Of a stretch of 64,000 nucleotides of DNA, positions 61,158 to 64,000 are shown piece after piece (within the stretch, counting starts at the first letter, position 1; every line of letters begins with the position of its first letter). The notes beneath the pieces are model-generated. The model made no database searches. It was not told the origin of the DNA and saw only the letters and a list, made by a program, of their open reading frames with translations. Origin of the DNA: Desulfuribacillus alkaliarsenatis (GTDB lineage: Bacteria; Bacillota; Bacilli; Desulfuribacillales; Desulfuribacillaceae). Location: NCBI RefSeq assembly GCF_001730225.1, contig NZ_MIJE01000001.1, forward strand, positions 620,001 through 684,000, given 5' to 3'. Both the position numbers and the translations under genes were made by a program.

Positions 61158-61982
61158 TTATTTAGCGAAGCCTTCTCCAAGAACCTCTCTAACATCACTA
61201 ACAATTACAAAGGCGTTTTCATCTATCGATTGCACGAGATTTTTTATTTGAACTACTTCAGATCGGTTAATAACACATAATAGTACGTCTTTGTCGTTAC
61301 CAGTATATCCTCCCCTTCCCTGTAAAAGGGTAGTGCCACGACCTAAGTTATTAATAATCTTTTCTGTAATCTCTTTTGATTGATTAGAAATAATAATTAC
61401 AGCCTTGGCACTATAAGCACCTTCCTGTACAAAATCGATTACTCGACTAGTAATAAACAGGCCCACTAATGAATACATAGCAATTCTATTGCCAAGAAAT
61501 AAAGCAGATGTTGCAATCACTAAAATGTCTATTGCAAATATAGTCTGTCCTAAGCTAACACCAAAGTATTTCTGCATAATCCGAGCTATTATATCAGCGC
61601 CTGCAGTGGTGGCACCATTACGAAATATAATACCAAGTCCAAGGCCTGTTGTAACACCAGCATATAAAGCTGCAAGTAATAAATCATCGGTAGGAAGCCT
61701 AACATTAGCAGTCAGCTCAATAAATACTGATACTAAAACAGTACCGAAGATTGTATATAACAAAAATTCTTTGCCTAAAAACATTCTTGCAATAAAGAAT
61801 AAGGGTATATTTAAGATTAAGATGACCCACCCTGTAGGTAATTCGTATAGATAATGTAGCAATATAGCGATGCCAGTAAATCCACCCTCGGCTAAGCTGT
61901 TGGCTATAGTAAAGGCATTTAAGCCCAATGAAAAAATCAAGGCACCGATTGTTATCATCAATATTTTATAAATTATTTTCAT
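61158..61982 (-). CDS. YitT-family membrane protein (YpjC-like)
   Basis: A 274-residue protein with five or six transmembrane helices in the first 170 residues (LNAFTIANSLAEGGFTGIAI, NIPLFFIARMFLGKEF, FRNGATTAGADIIARI) and a C-terminal cytoplasmic DUF2179 domain (LGRGTTLLQGRGGYTGNDKD, then VLLCVINRSEV). These are family marks of YitT/YpjC/YqfU. The position between ypjB and ypjD matches B. subtilis ypjC, though here it is on the opposite strand. AAGGAAC precedes the ATG. The transport substrate is unknown. Confidence 0.9.
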   Translation of the reverse strand: MKIIYKILMITIGALIFSLGLNAFTIANSLAEGGFTGIAILLHYLYELPTGWVILILNIPLFFIARMFLGKEFLLYTIFGTVLVSVFIELTANVRLPTDDLLLAALYAGVTTGLGLGIIFRNGATTAGADIIARIMQKYFGVSLGQTIFAIDILVIATSALFLGNRIAMYSLVGLFITSRVIDFVQEGAYSAKAVIIISNQSKEITEKIINNLGRGTTLLQGRGGYTGNDKDVLLCVINRSEVVQIKNLVQSIDENAFVIVSDVREVLGEGFAK

Positions 61983-62061
61983 ATTGTTCCTTCAATTCTC
62001 ATTTTTGACTTAATTATAGTATTAACGCATTTATTCAGAAAAAAACCACTTACCATATAAA

Positions 62062-62090
62062 TTGACACTAACGATAATGTAGGTTAAGAT
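62062..62090 (+). promoter_or_regulatory. Promoter of the thioredoxin-reductase-like gene
   Basis: Perfect TTGACA (62062-62067), a 17-nt spacer and TAAGAT (62085-62090). The predicted start leaves a leader of about 85 nt. Confidence 0.5.
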
Positions 62091-62182
62091 TTTTTTAAAT
62101 TAGGGAAATGATATTAAATATACTACGGAAGAGTTATTTAACTATTATTAATAAATTGATAGGAAATGAAGGAGGAATATAG

Positions 62183-63166
62183 ATGGACGCTAATATTTTT
62201 GTTCATGAAACTGAAGACAAGGCTAAATATCTGAATAACCAACAATATGATTTAACTATTATAGGTGCAGGACCTGCTGGTGCAACAGCAGCAATGTATG
62301 CAGCACGTGGAGAAGCAAAGGTACTTGTCTTAGACAAAGCACCTGGAACTGGTGCGTTAGCTTTGACACATAAGATTGCTAACTACCCTGGTATGATGGA
62401 GGAAATGACAGGGGAAGAACTTGTAACTAAAATGAGGCAACACGCTAAGAGCTTTGGAGCCACATTTGTACAAACCCACGTACAAGGTATTATGAATGGC
62501 GAAGATATGAAATCGATTTTTACAACAGACGGAATTATACAAACTAAGACTATCTTCATAGCAATTGGGGCTAGGGGAGGTAGAAAGAATAAAATAATCG
62601 GTGAAGATACATTTGTCGGCCGTGGTGTAAGTTATTGTGCTACGTGTGATGCATCATTTTATAAGAATAAAACCGTAGCTGTCATTGGTGATAATGAGGA
62701 AGCTGTTGAAGAGGCAATGGTATTAAGCAAATTTGCAGATAAAATATTATTTTATATACCTGGTAAAACACTTGCAGGTTCATTATCTATTGATACCTTA
62801 AAGGATAATCCAAAAATTATAATCAAAGAAAAAACAAAAATTAAAGAAATTAAAGGAACAGATACGGTAGAAGGTATTGTAACTGCAGAGGATGAAGAGA
62901 TAAAGGTAGACGGAGTATTTATCTACCTATCAGGTAACCAACCAAACACTGAGTTTGTAAGTTCAATTGTTGATACGACTGAAGATGGATACATAAAAGC
63001 AAATGAATATATGGAAACCAACATACCAGGAATCTTTGCAGGTGGGGATATAAGAAAGCCTCCAATCAAACAAGTTGTCATTGCCGCTTCAGATGGTGCG
63101 ATTGCTGCCATGTCAGTGGAGAAATTCATTCACAAAAAATCATCAGTCAAACCTCAATATAGCTAA
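62183..63166 (+). CDS. Thioredoxin-reductase-like FAD/NAD(P) oxidoreductase
   Basis: A 327-residue flavoprotein of the thioredoxin reductase type. It has the FAD motif IIGAGPAGATAAMYAAR (near residue 26), the redox disulfide C152-AT-C155 in YCATCDASFY, a second nucleotide motif VAVIGDNEEAVEEAM, and the C-terminal FAD segment GIFAGGDIRKPPIKQVVIA. The NAD(P) motif is changed (GDNEEA in place of GGGDSA), which may shift cofactor or donor use. A 20-residue N-terminal extension precedes the FAD motif. It is inserted between the ypjC-like and ypjD genes compared with Bacillus. Confidence 0.9.
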   Translation: MDANIFVHETEDKAKYLNNQQYDLTIIGAGPAGATAAMYAARGEAKVLVLDKAPGTGALALTHKIANYPGMMEEMTGEELVTKMRQHAKSFGATFVQTHVQGIMNGEDMKSIFTTDGIIQTKTIFIAIGARGGRKNKIIGEDTFVGRGVSYCATCDASFYKNKTVAVIGDNEEAVEEAMVLSKFADKILFYIPGKTLAGSLSIDTLKDNPKIIIKEKTKIKEIKGTDTVEGIVTAEDEEIKVDGVFIYLSGNQPNTEFVSSIVDTTEDGYIKANEYMETNIPGIFAGGDIRKPPIKQVVIAASDGAIAAMSVEKFIHKKSSVKPQYS

Positions 63167-63187
63167 CCAGCTTAAATATGATGAGCT

Positions 63188-63218
63188 AAGAAGTGGGTGT
63201 TTTTTACTCACTTCTTTT
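63188..63218 (+). terminator. Terminator-like hairpin after the thioredoxin-reductase-like gene
   Basis: AAGAAGTGGGT pairs with ACTCACTTCTT around a T-rich loop, but only a short T run follows. Confidence 0.6.
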
Positions 63219-63239
63219 ACATAACTTGGGAGGTTAATC

Positions 63240-63566
63240 ATGGCTAAAACAATGCAGGAAATACAAAAAGAAGTAGATACTTATATCAGTCAATACGAGG
63301 AAGGGTATTTTCCGCCGATGTCACTTATAGTAAGAATGACAGAAGAGCTTGGGGAATTGGCCCGTGAAGTAAATCATGTTTATGGTGAGAAAAAGAAAAA
63401 GCCTATTGAAGAAACAGGCAGTATAGAAATGGAGCTTGGTGATTTGTTATTTGTTATCATTTGCATGGCAAATCAACTTAATATAAACTTAGATGAGGCA
63501 TTTCAGAAAGTAATGCACAAATACAATACCAGGGATAAAGAGCGCTGGACTAAAAAAACAACATGA
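63240..63566 (+). CDS. ypjD: MazG-like nucleotide pyrophosphohydrolase (YpjD)
   Basis: A 108-residue all-alpha NTP pyrophosphatase of the MazG/YpjD family. The metal-binding pattern is visible as RMTEELGELAREVNH (EExxE-like) near residue 30 and SIEMELGDLLFVIICMANQ (ExxD) near 62. It likely hydrolyses non-canonical nucleotides. It lies directly before dapB as in B. subtilis. AACTTGGGAGG precedes the ATG. Confidence 0.93.
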   Translation: MAKTMQEIQKEVDTYISQYEEGYFPPMSLIVRMTEELGELAREVNHVYGEKKKKPIEETGSIEMELGDLLFVIICMANQLNINLDEAFQKVMHKYNTRDKERWTKKTT

Positions 63567-63631
63567 AATTTAGCAAGTATAATGCTACAATAAGTCTATA
63601 ATATTTGGATATTAAATGAGGAGTGTTACAA

Positions 63632-64000
63632 ATGGATAAAATTAAAGTTGCTGTATCAGGAGCTAATGGGAAAATGGGTCAAGAGGTACTGAGGATGGTC
63701 ATTAATGATCCTGAATTAGAGCTTGTTGCCGCCATAGACCTTAAGATGTCAGCCATTGATATTGGACAGGTTATAGGTCATGAGCCAATCGGTATTAATT
63801 TCGATAACGATATTGAGCAAGCATTGACACAAAAACAGCCTGACGTACTTGTTGATTTCACGAATCCACAAGCTGTACATAATAATGTAAAAACTGCAAT
63901 TAAATATAACGTGTGTCCAGTAGTAGGGACAACAGGTTTACAAGCTGAAGATATTGCTGAATTTAATCGTTTATTAAAGCAGCAAGAGCTAGGTGGTATT
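63632..64000 (+). CDS. dapB: 4-hydroxy-tetrahydrodipicolinate reductase, 3' end outside the window
   Basis: DapB reduces the product of DapA in lysine and diaminopimelate synthesis, which also feeds dipicolinate in spores. The visible 123 residues start MDKIKVAVSGANGKMGQEVL, the NAD(P)-binding motif, and include VLVDFTNPQAVHNNV and CPVVGTTGL, both family signatures. GAGGAG precedes the ATG at 63632. The frame is open to the window edge; about half of the usual protein is missing only because of the edge. Confidence 0.96.
   Translation, partial: MDKIKVAVSGANGKMGQEVLRMVINDPELELVAAIDLKMSAIDIGQVIGHEPIGINFDNDIEQALTQKQPDVLVDFTNPQAVHNNVKTAIKYNVCPVVGTTGLQAEDIAEFNRLLKQQELGGI

Noticed and set aside
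1-64000. CRISPR arrays, insertion sequences, toxin-antitoxin or defence islands
   Set aside because: No regular direct repeats with spacers, transposase motifs or defence-type proteins were seen on either strand.

Overview
The window is a low-GC, gene-dense stretch of chromosome from an endospore-forming member of the Bacillota. Sporulation genes (spoVS, spoIVA, ypjB) and the gene order point to the Bacilli: recA-rny-ymdB-spoVS, spoIVA-hbs-folE(mtrA)-mtrB, hepS-menG-hepT-ndk-cheR-aroC-aroB-trpEDCFBA-tyrA-aroA and ypiB-ypjB-ypjC-ypjD-dapB all follow the Bacillus subtilis backbone. The inserts suggest anaerobic or microaerobic life: a four-subunit 2-oxoacid:ferredoxin oxidoreductase, a selenocysteine formate dehydrogenase, a rubredoxin-like mini protein, the futalosine route to menaquinone, and no cytochrome bc genes where B. 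subtilis has qcrABC. A genus such as Desulfuribacillus would fit, but this is a guess from content only.

Layout. 0-8.7 kb: recA (cut by the window edge), RNase Y, YmdB, SpoVS, a dipeptidase, a PHP phosphoesterase and korDABC. 8.8-18.6 kb: spoIVA, HU, folE, an S-layer-type protein, an FAH-family enzyme, tRNA-Pro(GGG), an RNHCP zinc protein, a holin-like protein, the TRAP regulator mtrB, an unknown membrane-anchored protein and tldD/tldE. 18.8-26.5 kb: hepS-menG-mqnP-ubiX-mqnE-mqnA-mqnC-hepT-ndk, a nearly complete menaquinone operon. 26.6-34.2 kb: an RsgI-like protein, an HD-GYP protein, a patatin, cheR, a Crp-family regulator and three tandem M42 peptidases. 34.2-45.3 kb: the aromatic supraoperon aroC-aroB-trpEDCFBA-tyrA-aroA. 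45.3-50.3 kb: a three-gene formate dehydrogenase whose catalytic subunit has an in-frame UGA (Sec). 50.3-59.3 kb: a cell-wall gene group on the minus strand, glycerate kinase, a rubredoxin-like mini protein, an ECF sigma/anti-sigma pair and an NSS transporter. 59.6-64 kb: ypiB, ypjB, a YitT-family gene, a thioredoxin-reductase-like gene, ypjD and the start of dapB.

How it works together. Chorismate made by AroA, AroB and AroC is used within the window by TrpE, TyrA and MqnA. Tryptophan control is visible at both ends: mtrB encodes TRAP with the RNA-contact residues conserved, and the trp leader carries exactly eleven (G/T)AG triplets at a strict 5-nt period, then an intrinsic terminator and a hairpin that covers the trpE ribosome-binding site.

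The least ordinary signals are: this trp leader; ypiB, which seems to start at AUA; the Sec formate dehydrogenase attached 11 nt behind aroA; futalosine-pathway genes inside the classical gerC locus; a MurF paralogue coupled to a D,D-carboxypeptidase without a signal peptide; a 13-bp perfect palindrome on the promoter of the rubredoxin-like gene; and a short promoter-to-terminator unit that may be a small RNA or attenuator. I found no CRISPR array, insertion sequence, prophage or clear new defence system.
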